Notes: a model not told the origin generated them from the letters alone. 64,000 nt of DNA from CAVWGP01 sp963754645 (GCA_963754645.1 CAVWGP010000012.1:992001-1056000); one strand, 5' to 3'; numbered from the stretch's first letter, positions 9,516-18,796 are shown. Numbers and translations are program-made.

Positions 9516-10238
9516 TTACTCCTCTTCCTTGACCCGCGGATAAACGGTGCGCCGGCGCAGCCACATGACGCCGAGCAGGTCCCAAATGCCGACCCAAAGG
9601 CGGTCGAACACGCCGTATTTCGAGCGGCCCCTGGCGCGCGGGCGATGCATGACGGGAACCGAGATCACCGCGCCCGATTGCTGCAGCAAGAGCGCCGGCA
9701 AGAAGCGATGCATGTTTTCGAAACGCGGCAATTCCAAAAACGCATCGCGCCCGAACATCTTGTAGCCGCAGCCCGAGTCGGGCGTCTGGTCCTTGAGCGC
9801 GGCGCGCCGGATCGCGTTGGCGATGCGCGAGCCGCGCCGCTTCGCCCAGGAGTCGCGCCGGTTGACGCGTCGGGCGCAGACGATGCGATTTAGCGCCGGC
9901 GCGCCATTGTCGGTCATCGCCGTCCAGAAATCGGCGATGAATTTGGGATCGTCCTGGCCGTCGCCGTCCATGGTGCAGATGACGGGCGCCTTCGCCGCCT
10001 TGATCGCGGCGATGAGCGCCCGGCTCTTGCCCGAGGGCCGGTCGAGCGTGAGCACGCGCACTTGCGGAAATTCCGCCTTGAGCCGCGCCAGGGCGGCGGC
10101 GGTTCCGTCGCTGCTGCCGTCGTTGACGAAGATGAGTTCGAACGCATGACGGCCGGTCAGCGCCGCGACGATCTCGGCGGCGACGGCGGCAACGTTCTCG
10201 GCCTCGTTGCGGACCGGGACGACGACGGACAAATCCAT
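9516..10238 (-). CDS. Family 2 glycosyltransferase (DPM1/ArnC-like)
   Basis: A 240-residue GT-A-fold enzyme: VVVPVRNEAENV at the N-terminus, FVNDGSSDGT for nucleotide binding, and the metal-binding MDGDGQDD at about residue 93-100. SGCGYKMFGRDA in the middle is typical of the dolichyl- or undecaprenyl-phosphate sugar transferase branch. No C-terminal membrane anchor is seen, so it probably works at the inner face of the membrane, charging a polyprenyl phosphate with a sugar. The divergently transcribed ArnT-like gene, which would use such a donor in the periplasm, begins 140 bases away; the pairing supports a lipid-linked sugar pathway. Confidence 0.87.
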   Translation of the reverse strand: MDLSVVVPVRNEAENVAAVAAEIVAALTGRHAFELIFVNDGSSDGTAAALARLKAEFPQVRVLTLDRPSGKSRALIAAIKAAKAPVICTMDGDGQDDPKFIADFWTAMTDNGAPALNRIVCARRVNRRDSWAKRRGSRIANAIRRAALKDQTPDSGCGYKMFGRDAFLELPRFENMHRFLPALLLQQSGAVISVPVMHRPRARGRSKYGVFDRLWVGIWDLLGVMWLRRRTVYPRVKEEE

Positions 10239-10378
10239 TCTGCGCTGTGTCGAAACGATTAGAGTTTCGGGCCGGGCCGGAAATTTGACCCTGACTCACG
10301 GGCGGCGTATCTATCCGCTCCCGATGCGCGGCTGAATAGCACGGCTTGGCGGCCTCTGCCACATGGCCCTTTCGCCGC

Positions 10379-12058
10379 ATGAGCGACCCGGAGCCCGACG
10401 TGCCCACTTACCTCAAGGGCTACCGCCCCTGGCTATGGCTGATCCTGCTATGCGCGGCGCTCTACGTGCCGGGCATGGCGGCGCTGCCGGCGACCGATCG
10501 CGACGAATCGCGCTTCATGCAGGCCTCGCGGCAAATGCTGGAGACCGGCGACTTCGTGCGCATCCGTTTCATGCACGAGGCGCGCAACAAGAAGCCGGCG
10601 GGCATCCATTGGCTGCACGTCGCCGCGGTTTCGCTGACCGCGGGCAAGGCGACGGTCGAGCGCTGGCCCTACCGCATTCCGTCGGCGCTGGGCGCGCTCG
10701 CCGCCGTGTTGCTGCTCTTCGCGGCGGGGCAGACCTTGTTCGACCGGCGCACGGCGTTTCTCGCGGCGGCCTTGCTCGGCTCGGCCTTCATCCTCGTGTT
10801 CGAGGCCCATATCGCGAAGACCGACGCCGTGCTGCTGGCGACGGTGATGGCGGCGCAATACCCGCTGCTGCTGCTGTTCAAGGCGGCGCGCGACGACGAG
10901 CCGGCGCCGGGCTGGGCGCCCTATCTGCTGTGGATCGCGCTCGGCTTGAGCTTGCTGATCAAGGGCCCGATCGGCCCCTTCGTCGTGGCGCTGACCGCGG
11001 TCGGGTTGTGGCTGACGCGGCATTGGCGCTCGCTGTGGCGCGACGTGAAGCCGCTGATCGGCGTGCCGATCATGGTCGCGATCGCGGCGCCGTGGTTCGT
11101 CGCCATCATCTTCGCCGATCCGGATTTCGTGCGCGAATCGGCGGGGCACGATTTTTTCAAGAAGCTCATCTCCGGCCAGGAGGCGCATGGCGCGCCGCCG
11201 GGCTACTATATCGTCACGCTGCTGCTGACCTTCGCGCCGGGCTCGCTCTTCATGTGGCCGGCACTGTGGCGTGCTTGGCGCCAGCGGCGCGAGCCGGAAA
11301 TCGCGGTTTGCCTGCTCTGGCTGCTGCCGTTCTGGCTCGTGCTCGAAATCGTGCCGACCAAGCTGCCGCATTACATTCTGCCGTCGCTGCCCGCGCTGGC
11401 CTTGCTCACCGCGCGCGCCGCGCTGGCGGTGGAAGAAGGCCTGATCCTGAGCGTCAAAACGTGGTGGATGCGCGCGGGTTTCGCCATGGGCGGCGGCGCC
11501 GTCGTGATCTTCGCCGCCGTCGTCGTCGGCCTCGTCCACTATTCCGAGGGCACGATGGGCTATCTTTTTTTGTGGCCGCCCGTCGTGCTTGTTTCCGTGC
11601 TTTGGATCATGCGCCGCATTTGGCGCGCGGATCTGCGCGGCGCATTGCTGCTCGCGGCCTGCACGGCGCCGCTGTTCCACATCGCGCTCTATCAATGGGG
11701 ATTGCCGGGGGCCAGCCTGATCTGGCCGTCGCGCGGCGTGGCCGCGATGGTCGACCGCGCGGCACCCGACCGCGCGACGCGGCCGGCGCTGATCTCGACC
11801 GGCTATCGCGAACCCAGCCTCGTTTTCGGGCTTGGCACCGCGACCGAATTCGCCGAGCCGCCTGAAATGGTGCCCAAGCTCAAGGCGCGCGCCGCGTGGT
11901 TCGCCTTGGTCGGCGCCGACAAGCAAGCGCAATTCCTGGCCGAAGCGCAGCGCCGCGAGTTGACGGTTCACGAAATCGACCGAGTCTCGGGCTACAATTA
12001 CTCGAACGGACGGCGCGTGATGTTGACGCTGTACGGATCGCAGCCGCGCAGACAATGA
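10379..12058 (+). CDS. ArnT-like (GT39/GT83) integral membrane glycosyltransferase
   Basis: A 559-residue protein with about ten to twelve hydrophobic segments. Early TDRDESRFMQASRQM is the acidic periplasmic loop motif of ArnT and protein-mannosyltransferase relatives, where Asp/Glu residues act in transferring a sugar from an undecaprenyl-phosphate donor to lipid A or another acceptor. PTKLPHYILPSLPALALL in the second half is another family signature. ATG 10379 was chosen over one 33 bases upstream because the extra residues are not family-like. Its stop overlaps the ATG of the PAP2 gene (ATGA), so they form one operon. The acceptor cannot be named from sequence. Confidence 0.87.
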   Translation: MSDPEPDVPTYLKGYRPWLWLILLCAALYVPGMAALPATDRDESRFMQASRQMLETGDFVRIRFMHEARNKKPAGIHWLHVAAVSLTAGKATVERWPYRIPSALGALAAVLLLFAAGQTLFDRRTAFLAAALLGSAFILVFEAHIAKTDAVLLATVMAAQYPLLLLFKAARDDEPAPGWAPYLLWIALGLSLLIKGPIGPFVVALTAVGLWLTRHWRSLWRDVKPLIGVPIMVAIAAPWFVAIIFADPDFVRESAGHDFFKKLISGQEAHGAPPGYYIVTLLLTFAPGSLFMWPALWRAWRQRREPEIAVCLLWLLPFWLVLEIVPTKLPHYILPSLPALALLTARAALAVEEGLILSVKTWWMRAGFAMGGGAVVIFAAVVVGLVHYSEGTMGYLFLWPPVVLVSVLWIMRRIWRADLRGALLLAACTAPLFHIALYQWGLPGASLIWPSRGVAAMVDRAAPDRATRPALISTGYREPSLVFGLGTATEFAEPPEMVPKLKARAAWFALVGADKQAQFLAEAQRRELTVHEIDRVSGYNYSNGRRVMLTLYGSQPRRQ

Positions 12059-13554
12059 TCCAGGCCGCGACGGTCGGTGACGAGACCGGACCGCCAAGCA
12101 CTTTGCCGGCGGCGAAATTCCTGGCGCGGATCGCGCTAGCCGGCCTCGCGCTCGCGCTGCTCTTCCGCCTGTGGCCCGAGATCGATCTTTGGGTGGCCGG
12201 CTGGTTCCACATTGCCGGCGATGGGTTTTTTCTCAATGACAGCGCCTATGCGTTGTTCTTCTATCACGGCATCAACAGGCTCAAGTGGATCGTCATCGTG
12301 GCACTCGCCGGCGGCGCGGCGTGGGCGGCATGGCGGGGCGCGCCGCCGCTCGGCCTGACCTGGGCCGCCGCGCTCGTTCTGGCGGGAACGTTCGCGCTGG
12401 GGCCCGGACTGATCGTCAATGTCGCGCTCAAGGATCATTGGGGCCGCGCCCGGCCGTCGCAGATCGAGGCCTTCGGCGGCACCAAGCGCTTCACGCCGCC
12501 AACAGCGGCGGCCGGGCAATGCCAGCGCAATTGCTCGTTCCCGGCCGGCCATCCGTCGCTCATCTTCGGCTTTTACGGCCTTGCATTGGTCCTGCGCCGC
12601 CGGCGCGACCGACTTGCCGCCCTGAGCGCGGTGACGGCCCTGGGTCTCGCCGCCGGCCTTGGCCGCATGATGCAGGGCGCGCATTTTTTCAGCGATGTGC
12701 TAGCTTCGGGATTGATAACCGGTGCCGTCGCCTTGGCGCTGCATCTGGTCGCGGAACGATTGGGGAGGATGGGAATGGCCCAGGCGGCTGGCCGCGGTGC
12801 GCGGGACACGGTGCGGCGGCTCGACATCGGCACCCTGTTGGCGATGCTGCTCGGCGCGCTCAAGGGCGGCTTGTGGGCGCTCATCAGCGCGCCCTTCATC
12901 GCCACGATCGTGCTCGCCGCCGCGTCGATCGGCGCCGCGATCCGTTATGCCGACAAATTCCTGGCGCTGTGGCTCAAGCAGCAATCGGGAACCTTCATCA
13001 CCAAGATGTTTCAATACGTCACTGATTTCGGCAAGGCGTCGCTCTTGCTCGGCGGCACGGCGGCGGTTGCCTTCCTGCTTTGGCTGGTCGCGCATTTCGT
13101 GCGCAATTCGGATTGGGCCGCGACGATGTACAAGCGCGCCGGCCAGGCGTTTTTCGTGTTTTGCTGCGTCGCGGCGCCCGCCGCCGTCGGCCTGATCGCC
13201 AAAGTCGTCATCGGCCGCGCCCGGCCCGAGCTTCTGTTCAGCAACGGCACCTACGGCTTTTTCCCGATGAAATTCGATACGGTGATGCATTCCATGCCTT
13301 CGGGTCACACGCTCGCCACGGTCGGCTTCGCCACCGGCCTGGCGTTTGTCACGCCGCCGGCGGCGTTGGCGCCGATCGCGTTTTTCGCCACCATGATCGG
13401 CTTCAGCCGCGTCATCACCACCGCGCATTTTCTCAGCGACGCCATTGCCGGCGCAGCGCTGGCCTTGCTGTGCGCCGTGGTGCTCAAGCGCATGTTCAAA
13501 GGCGCCGGGGCCGACTTGTTCGGCGCCTGGGACGATATGAAACATTACCGCTAG
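12055..13554 (+). CDS. Tandem (double) PAP2-superfamily membrane phosphatase
   Basis: A 499-residue protein carrying two complete PAP2 catalytic sites in one chain. The first has KDHWGRARP, SFPAGHPS and GRMMQGAHFFSDV; the second has KVVIGRARPE, SMPSGHTL and SRVITTAHFLSDA. Each set holds the Lys/Arg, His and Arg/His/Asp residues of the three-part PAP2 motif for removing phosphate from lipid phosphates such as undecaprenyl pyrophosphate or lipid A. Hydrophobic segments surround both. It is translationally coupled to the ArnT-like gene, which suggests recycling of polyprenyl carrier or dephosphorylation of the same lipid. An internal Met-rich linker (MGMAQ) could be an old gene boundary, but the frame is continuous. 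Confidence 0.87.
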   Translation: MIQAATVGDETGPPSTLPAAKFLARIALAGLALALLFRLWPEIDLWVAGWFHIAGDGFFLNDSAYALFFYHGINRLKWIVIVALAGGAAWAAWRGAPPLGLTWAAALVLAGTFALGPGLIVNVALKDHWGRARPSQIEAFGGTKRFTPPTAAAGQCQRNCSFPAGHPSLIFGFYGLALVLRRRRDRLAALSAVTALGLAAGLGRMMQGAHFFSDVLASGLITGAVALALHLVAERLGRMGMAQAAGRGARDTVRRLDIGTLLAMLLGALKGGLWALISAPFIATIVLAAASIGAAIRYADKFLALWLKQQSGTFITKMFQYVTDFGKASLLLGGTAAVAFLLWLVAHFVRNSDWAATMYKRAGQAFFVFCCVAAPAAVGLIAKVVIGRARPELLFSNGTYGFFPMKFDTVMHSMPSGHTLATVGFATGLAFVTPPAALAPIAFFATMIGFSRVITTAHFLSDAIAGAALALLCAVVLKRMFKGAGADLFGAWDDMKHYR

Positions 13555-13576
13555 CCCACCGAGGGAACGCGCCGCC

Positions 13577-14425
13577 ATGCCTGAAAGCATCGAACAACTT
13601 CGCGCCTGGATCGGCCGCAAGCAGCGCGCCGCCGATCTGGTCACCGCCTCGCCCGTGGCGCGCATGGCGGCGACGCTCGACCGCAGCGATGCCGCGCTTG
13701 CCCAGGGCGACGCCCTGCCGCCCGGTTGGCACTGGCTCTATTTCCTCGAAGCCGTGCCGATGAGTTCGATCGGCCATGACGGCCATGCGGCCAAGGGCGA
13801 GTTCCTGCCGCCCTTCCCCCTGCCGCGCCGCATGTATGCCGGCGGACGCTTCCGCTTCGAGCGCCCGTTGCGCATCGGCGAGACGATCGAGCGCGAACTC
13901 GAAATCGTCGATATCGCCTCGAAGCAGGGCCGCACCGGCGCCCTCGCCTTCGTCACCATCCGCCACACCATCTCGGATCGCGGCGGCGTCTGCCTGGTCG
14001 AAGACCAGGACATCGTCTACCGCGAAGCCGCCAAGGCCGATGAAAAGCCGACGCCGCCGCAAGCGCCGCCCGCCGACCCGGCTTTCACCCGATCGATCAA
14101 GCCCGATCCGGTGCAGCTTTTCCGCTTCTCCGCGCTCACCTTCAACGGGCATCGCATCCACTACGATCAGCCCTACGTCACCAAGGTCGAAGCCTATCCC
14201 GGCCTGATCGTGCACGGCCCCCTGCTCGCGATCTTTCTGCTGGACTTGGTGCGGCGCGAGCGGCCGAAGGCGACGCTGCGGGAATTCTCGTTCCGCTCCT
14301 ACCGGCCGGTTTTCGACATCGGCCCGTTCAAGATCGCCGGCCGCCCCGATGCCGGCGGCCTCGCGCTGTGGTCCGAAGACAATGGCGGCGCGCTGGCGAT
14401 GAAGGCCGAAGCGAAGCTGGCTTAG
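13577..14425 (+). CDS. MaoC / FAS1-type dehydratase (HTD2- or mesaconyl-C4-CoA hydratase-like)
   Basis: A 282-residue protein made of two hotdog-like halves. The N-terminal half (FLPPFPLPRRMYAGGRF, LRIGETIERELEIVDI) and the C-terminal half (FRFSALTFNGHRIHYDQPY, YPGLIVHGPLLAIFLLDL) match the FAS1-like dehydratase / HTD2 family. The Asn-Gly-His-x-IHYD segment holds the hydratase catalytic His/Asp pair and LIVHGPL is the substrate-tunnel motif. Expected activity is reversible hydration of an enoyl-CoA or enoyl-ACP; mesaconyl-C4-CoA hydratase is a close named relative, but the substrate is inference. It converges with pgk, overlapping it by four bases. Confidence 0.8.
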   Translation: MPESIEQLRAWIGRKQRAADLVTASPVARMAATLDRSDAALAQGDALPPGWHWLYFLEAVPMSSIGHDGHAAKGEFLPPFPLPRRMYAGGRFRFERPLRIGETIERELEIVDIASKQGRTGALAFVTIRHTISDRGGVCLVEDQDIVYREAAKADEKPTPPQAPPADPAFTRSIKPDPVQLFRFSALTFNGHRIHYDQPYVTKVEAYPGLIVHGPLLAIFLLDLVRRERPKATLREFSFRSYRPVFDIGPFKIAGRPDAGGLALWSEDNGGALAMKAEAKLA

Positions 14426-15633
14426 GCTCGGCGCGCGGCTTTTTCCAGCGCGGCGACTCCGGGCAGCGTGCGGCCTTCGAGCCATTCGAGGAAGGCGCCG
14501 CCGGCGGTCGAAACATAGCTGAAGCGCTCGACGACGCCGGCGGCCGCAAGCGCCGCAACAGTGTCGCCGCCGCCGGCGACGGTGAGAAGTTTTCCGGCCT
14601 CGGAAAGATCGGCCGCCGCCTTCGCGACCGCATTCGTCGCCGCGTCGAACGGCTTCATCTCGAAGGCGCCGAGCGGGCCGTTCCAAACCAGCGTCTTGAC
14701 CGAAGCGAGCAATTCGATCAATGCCGCCGCGGTCCGCGGTCCGGCATCGAGGATCATGCGGTCCGCCGGCACCTTGCCGGCGGCAACAGTGACATGGGGC
14801 GCATTCGCCTCGAACGAAGTTGCGGCAACAACGTCGCTCGGCAGATGGATCGCGCAATTGGCGGATTTGGCCTTGGCCAGGACATTGCGCGCCGCCTCGG
14901 CCATGTCGTGCTCGCATAGGCTCTTGCCCACGGCGATGCCTTGCGCATGAAGGAACGTGTTCGCCATGGCGCCGCCGACGGCGAGGTGATCGACCTTGGC
15001 GACGAGGTTGCCGAGCAGATCGAGCTTGGTCGAAATTTTGGCGCCGCCGACGATGGCGGCAACGGGCCGGCGCGGATTTTCAAGCGCGCGGCCGAGCGCC
15101 TTCAGCTCCGCTTCCATCAGCCGCCCGGCATAGGCGGGAAGATAGGCCGCAATGCCCTCGGTTGAGGCATGGGCGCGATGGGCGCAGGAAAATGCGTCGT
15201 TGACGTAGATTTCGCCCAAACCGGCGAGGCGCTTGGCGAAGGCCGGGTCGTTGCCCTCCTCGGCGGCGTGGAAGCGCAGATTTTCCAGCAGCACGACATC
15301 GCCCGGCTTGAGCGCGGCGACGGCGGCGTCCGCGGCAGCGCCGATGCAATCCTCGGCGAAGGCCACGGCCTTGCCGCCGAGCGCGCGGCTGAGCGCGCCG
15401 GCGAGCGGCTTCAGCGACATTTCGGGATTGGCCTTGCCGCCCGGCCGGCCGAAATGCGACAGCACGATAACGCGCGCGCCCTTGTTTTGAAGTTCCGCGA
15501 TCGTCGGCGTCAGGCGGCGGATGCGCGTTTCATCCGTCACCTTGCCGTTCTTGATCGGCACATTGAGATCGGCGCGCAATACGACGCGTTTTCCGGAAAG
15601 CGCGACGGCGTCGAGTGTGTTGAATGCGGGCAT
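14422..15633 (-). CDS. pgk: Phosphoglycerate kinase
   Basis: A 403-residue enzyme of normal length that converts 1,3-bisphosphoglycerate and ADP to 3-phosphoglycerate and ATP in glycolysis, or the reverse in gluconeogenesis and the Calvin cycle. Visible signatures: KRVVLRADLNVPIKNGKV near the start, VIVLSHFGRPGG, LLENLRFHAAEEGNDPAFA, VGGAKISTKLDLLGNL in the hinge region, VWNGPLGAFE, and the C-terminal nucleotide loop VAGGGDTVAA. ATG at 15631-15633 gives the conventional N-terminus; the frame extends further upstream without similarity. It is not next to gap or fba here. Confidence 0.96.
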   Translation of the reverse strand: MPAFNTLDAVALSGKRVVLRADLNVPIKNGKVTDETRIRRLTPTIAELQNKGARVIVLSHFGRPGGKANPEMSLKPLAGALSRALGGKAVAFAEDCIGAAADAAVAALKPGDVVLLENLRFHAAEEGNDPAFAKRLAGLGEIYVNDAFSCAHRAHASTEGIAAYLPAYAGRLMEAELKALGRALENPRRPVAAIVGGAKISTKLDLLGNLVAKVDHLAVGGAMANTFLHAQGIAVGKSLCEHDMAEAARNVLAKAKSANCAIHLPSDVVAATSFEANAPHVTVAAGKVPADRMILDAGPRTAAALIELLASVKTLVWNGPLGAFEMKPFDAATNAVAKAAADLSEAGKLLTVAGGGDTVAALAAAGVVERFSYVSTAGGAFLEWLEGRTLPGVAALEKAARRA

Positions 15634-15712
15634 GGCGATTCCTGATTTCGAGGAACTCGTCCTTGCCTTCAAGCACAAAGCCGCGCCGGCTTCAACGCCG
15701 GCCGCGCGTCGC

Positions 15713-16813
15713 TCACGCCTTGCGGCCTTTCGGCGCCGGCACCGGCGCCGGCCGCGACTGATCCGGACCGATGCTGAGGATCCGCCTGATGTCGCGGCCC
15801 GCGAACCCGAGCGCGGCCGGGCACGCCGTGCCGCGTAGCACCGCGACGGAGCGGATTTCCGCCAGTTCATCGAAGCGAATCCAATGCGCCAGCTCGCCAC
15901 TTTTCAGATCGATGACGCACAGCGCAGTCTGCGCCTTGACTTTCTGCGTCGTCAGATTGTCCTCGAGCGGCAAACCCGAGGGCGCCATTCCGTCGAATTG
16001 GCGCGAGGTGGAGACGACGGCGTAGCCGTCGCAAATATCCAGGCCGGTGAGCCAGCCGGGGCAGAACGCCACTTCCTCGATCGTGCTGCTATCGATCACG
16101 ATATGGCCGAACACGCCGCTGGCCGCTTCATTGACCCATAGTTCGCCGGCCTCGAACCGCGGCGAAAACGGCAGCGCCATGCCGGTGACGACTGTCTCGT
16201 CCGACGCAGCGTCGATGATCATGCCGCCATCGGCCATGCGCGCCTTCCAGCCGCCGCGCTCGTCGCTTTTGGCGGCGACCGCGACGAAGCGGATGCGGCC
16301 TTCGTCCAGCGCGAACCCGGTAAGGCGGCAGCGATCCTCGGGCGCCAGCTGGCTGATGAATTCGGGGCGCCAGATCGGCGTGAAACTGAAATCGGGTCCC
16401 GCCACCGCGATGCAGCTGAACAGTCCATTGGCGAATAGGATCGAGCCGTCGGCGGCAAAGGCCACGTCGCCGGCGCCGACCTCGCCCGTGGTCAAGCCGA
16501 GCCGCGGCACGAACAGGCGATCGTAGCCGCGGGCGTTCTGGCCGGGCGTGACAGTGTTCTCGAAGCGCCAGATTTGAAACGCGGTCCCGAGCAAGAGGCT
16601 GTGGCCGCTGGCGTGCAGCCCGTAAGCGCCTTCGAAGCTGCGGGTGAAGACCGCGATGCTCTGATCGGCGGCCAGCCCCACCATCCCCAATTGGCCGGTG
16701 GACCCGGTTGAAAACGCCAAACCGATTTGCTGTTCGGCGAGCCACGCGGCAAAATCCCGCGAGCATTCCGCCGCGAGCGGCTGGGTCGCTTTGATCTGAT
16801 CCATCGCACTCAT
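15713..16813 (-). CDS. TIGR03032 / DUF4915-family protein
   Basis: A 366-residue protein of the TIGR03032 family (uncharacterised), recognised from FAAWLAEQQIGLAFSTGSTGQLGMVGL near the N-terminus, FENTVTPGQNARGYDRLFVPR and the late segment SGLPLEDNL. Repeated short beta-strand blocks with Gly-Asp turns suggest a beta-propeller-like fold. No signal peptide or membrane segment. Family members are often near TPR, sulfotransferase or glycan genes, but here the neighbours are pgk and hspQ, so context says nothing clear about its role. Confidence 0.75.
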   Translation of the reverse strand: MSAMDQIKATQPLAAECSRDFAAWLAEQQIGLAFSTGSTGQLGMVGLAADQSIAVFTRSFEGAYGLHASGHSLLLGTAFQIWRFENTVTPGQNARGYDRLFVPRLGLTTGEVGAGDVAFAADGSILFANGLFSCIAVAGPDFSFTPIWRPEFISQLAPEDRCRLTGFALDEGRIRFVAVAAKSDERGGWKARMADGGMIIDAASDETVVTGMALPFSPRFEAGELWVNEAASGVFGHIVIDSSTIEEVAFCPGWLTGLDICDGYAVVSTSRQFDGMAPSGLPLEDNLTTQKVKAQTALCVIDLKSGELAHWIRFDELAEIRSVAVLRGTACPAALGFAGRDIRRILSIGPDQSRPAPVPAPKGRKA

Positions 16814-16886
16814 TCAGTGAGGCCATGCCGACAATTGGGGTCCTTTACCAATAGAACCACTAAGTTAACAAAGCGTGGCGGCGGCT

Positions 16887-17258
16887 TCAGTTGAGCGGCC
16901 GCGCGCGCGGCACATATTGGCCGTTCTTGAAGGCGTCGAACATCGTATCGACCTGGGGATGGCCCACCGGCTTGCCGGTTTCGTCGGGCAGCAGGTTTTG
17001 TTCGGACACATAGGCGATGTAGGTGGTCCGCTCGTTTTCGGCGAGCAGATGATAGAATGGCTGATCCTTGCGCGGCCGCATCTCGGCCGGGATCGCCTGA
17101 TACCATTCCTCGGTGTTGTTGAACACCGGGTCGACATCGTAGATGACGCCGCGAAACGGAAAGAAGCGGTGTTTCACCAACTGCCCGATATAGAACTTGG
17201 CGGTTCTTGCCGCCGAAATGCCGGTGCTGGCTAAGGTCGGTCGCGTCGATCTATCCAT
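16887..17258 (-). CDS. hspQ: Heat-shock protein HspQ (YccV-like hemimethylated-DNA-binding fold)
   Basis: A 123-residue protein with the compact YccV/HspQ domain: KFYIGQLVKHRFFPFRGVIYDVDP, then QPFYHLLAENERTTYIAYVSEQNLLPD. In E. coli HspQ is a heat-inducible factor that modulates Lon-mediated proteolysis and binds hemimethylated DNA. I use the ATG at 17256-17258; a TTG 36 bases upstream would only add non-conserved residues. Stands alone, on the same strand as the FAH gene upstream. Confidence 0.88.
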   Translation of the reverse strand: MDRSTRPTLASTGISAARTAKFYIGQLVKHRFFPFRGVIYDVDPVFNNTEEWYQAIPAEMRPRKDQPFYHLLAENERTTYIAYVSEQNLLPDETGKPVGHPQVDTMFDAFKNGQYVPRARPLN

Positions 17259-17305
17259 GACCCTATTAATAAGTGATGCCGTGCGCTTCGCCAAGGGGCA
17301 TGGCC

Positions 17306-18235
17306 CTAGCCGGCGACGCAGCGATTAACCAAAACGCCGCAGCCTTCGATCTCGAGACGCATTTCGTCGCCCGGTTTGAGGAACTCGCCCCGGGGCGTGC
17401 CGACGCCAGCCGGCGTTCCGGTTGCGACAACGTCGCCCGGCCGCAGCGTCAGCCGCGACGATAGGTAGGCGATCTGCTCCTGCAGCGAATGGACCATCTT
17501 GGCCGTGTTCGAATTCTGCTTGAGCGCGCCGTTGACCGAGAGCTTGATCGCCAGCTTCATCGGGTCGCGCACGAGATGGGCAGGCGTGATCCAGGGCCCC
17601 ATCGGGCATGCATCGTCGAAGCACTTCTGGCCGAGCCAATCGTAGATGAAAGGCGAGCCTTCGCGCTTGAGGAAGTCGCGCGCCGAGACGTTGTTGACGA
17701 TGACATAGCCGGCGACGCAATCGAGCGCGCGTTCGACCGGAATATCGCGCGCCGGCGTGCCGATGACGGCGCCAAGTTCGACCTCCCAATCGACCATTTG
17801 CGAGAACGGCGGCAGCCGCAGCGGCGCATCGTGGCCGAGGATGGAATGAGCCGACGTCTTGATGAAGAACCAGGGTTCTTTGAGCTTCTCCATTTTGGAG
17901 TCCTTGCCCGTCATGCGCTTGAGAAATTCGGCCATTTCCGCGAGGTGGTCCCAATAATTGGCGCCGGCGCAGAACACAGCGGGCGGATACAGGATCGGCG
18001 GCAGCAGCTTGAGGCTGGCCAGTTTCTTGCCGCCGCGCGCCTTGGCCGCCGCCTTGTCGAGCGCCGGGCGCGCCTTGCGCCAGCTTTGCAGCAGGCCGAG
18101 GATCGAGCTCGTATCGACGCCTTTGGCGCCGCGCAGCAGCGCGGCTAAATCGTGCACGCGGTCGCCGACGAGCACGCCGGCGACCGGCTTCTTGCCCGCG
18201 CCTTGGTAGGTGAGCAGGCGGTAATCCGCGCCCAT
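17306..18235 (-). CDS. Fumarylacetoacetate hydrolase (FAH) family protein
   Basis: A 309-residue member of the FAH superfamily, which hydrolyses, decarboxylates or isomerises beta-diketo and oxo-acids using a bound divalent metal. Metal-ligand region MVDWEVELGAVIG is clear, as are AGYVIVNNVSARD, GPWITPAHLV and the C-terminal VATGTPAGVGTPRGEFLKPGD. It sits directly behind the VOC dioxygenase-like gene on the same strand (39 bases), and beyond that an acyl-CoA-dehydrogenase-like monooxygenase gene diverges. The three look like a ring-cleavage or aromatic catabolism group; the actual compound is not deducible. Confidence 0.88.
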   Translation of the reverse strand: MGADYRLLTYQGAGKKPVAGVLVGDRVHDLAALLRGAKGVDTSSILGLLQSWRKARPALDKAAAKARGGKKLASLKLLPPILYPPAVFCAGANYWDHLAEMAEFLKRMTGKDSKMEKLKEPWFFIKTSAHSILGHDAPLRLPPFSQMVDWEVELGAVIGTPARDIPVERALDCVAGYVIVNNVSARDFLKREGSPFIYDWLGQKCFDDACPMGPWITPAHLVRDPMKLAIKLSVNGALKQNSNTAKMVHSLQEQIAYLSSRLTLRPGDVVATGTPAGVGTPRGEFLKPGDEMRLEIEGCGVLVNRCVAG

Positions 18236-18274
18236 GCTGTGTTCCTTCGTTCGAATATTGCCGGCGTGCGGCGG

Positions 18275-18718
18275 TTAGAACTTGCCGGCGTCGTAGCGCC
18301 GGGCCGCGTCATAGCCCTTGCTGCCCGCCGGCTCCTTCGCCGTGGCGAAGGTCAGCTCGATCAGCACGCCGTTCGGATCCTTGACGAAAAGCTGCCACAA
18401 ACCGACCGAGGGAATATCGAATTCGCGCCACTCGAGTTTGTTGGCGCGGAATTTTTCGCGATAGGCGTCGAAGCCGATGGCGTTGATCGAGATATGGTCG
18501 ACGGCGGCGCTGCCCGAGGCGTATTGCCCGTTCTTGTCGTAAGCGGCTTTGCCGGCGAAGACATGGACCATGGTGCCGTTGATGTCGTACCAACTGCCGG
18601 GAAATTCGAAGGGCGGCCGGTTGGCGAATTTCATGCCGAGAATTTCGGTGTAGAACCAATCGGTCCGCTCAAGATCGACCGTCTTGATGGCGACGTGGTG
18701 GATGTCGACGAGCTGCAC
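18275..18718 (-). CDS. VOC-superfamily (glyoxalase / extradiol dioxygenase-like) protein
   Basis: A 147-residue single vicinal-oxygen-chelate domain: VDIHHVAIKTVDLERTDWFY at the N-terminus, VDHISINAIGFDAY in the middle and DPNGVLIELTFA at the C-terminus. The His in HHVAI, the His in DHISI and the Glu in LIELTF are the expected metal ligands. Start is read as GTG at 18716-18718, directly in front of the conserved QLVDIHH segment. Followed by the FAH gene, suggesting a shared catabolic route. Confidence 0.85.
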   Translation of the reverse strand: MQLVDIHHVAIKTVDLERTDWFYTEILGMKFANRPPFEFPGSWYDINGTMVHVFAGKAAYDKNGQYASGSAAVDHISINAIGFDAYREKFRANKLEWREFDIPSVGLWQLFVKDPNGVLIELTFATAKEPAGSKGYDAARRYDAGKF

Positions 18719-18796
18719 GGCAGGCCTCCCCGGTGACGCGGGCAATTGAACGAAGGGCGCGGAACCGGTTAGATCGTAGCCCAGGGAGTGAGGCAA

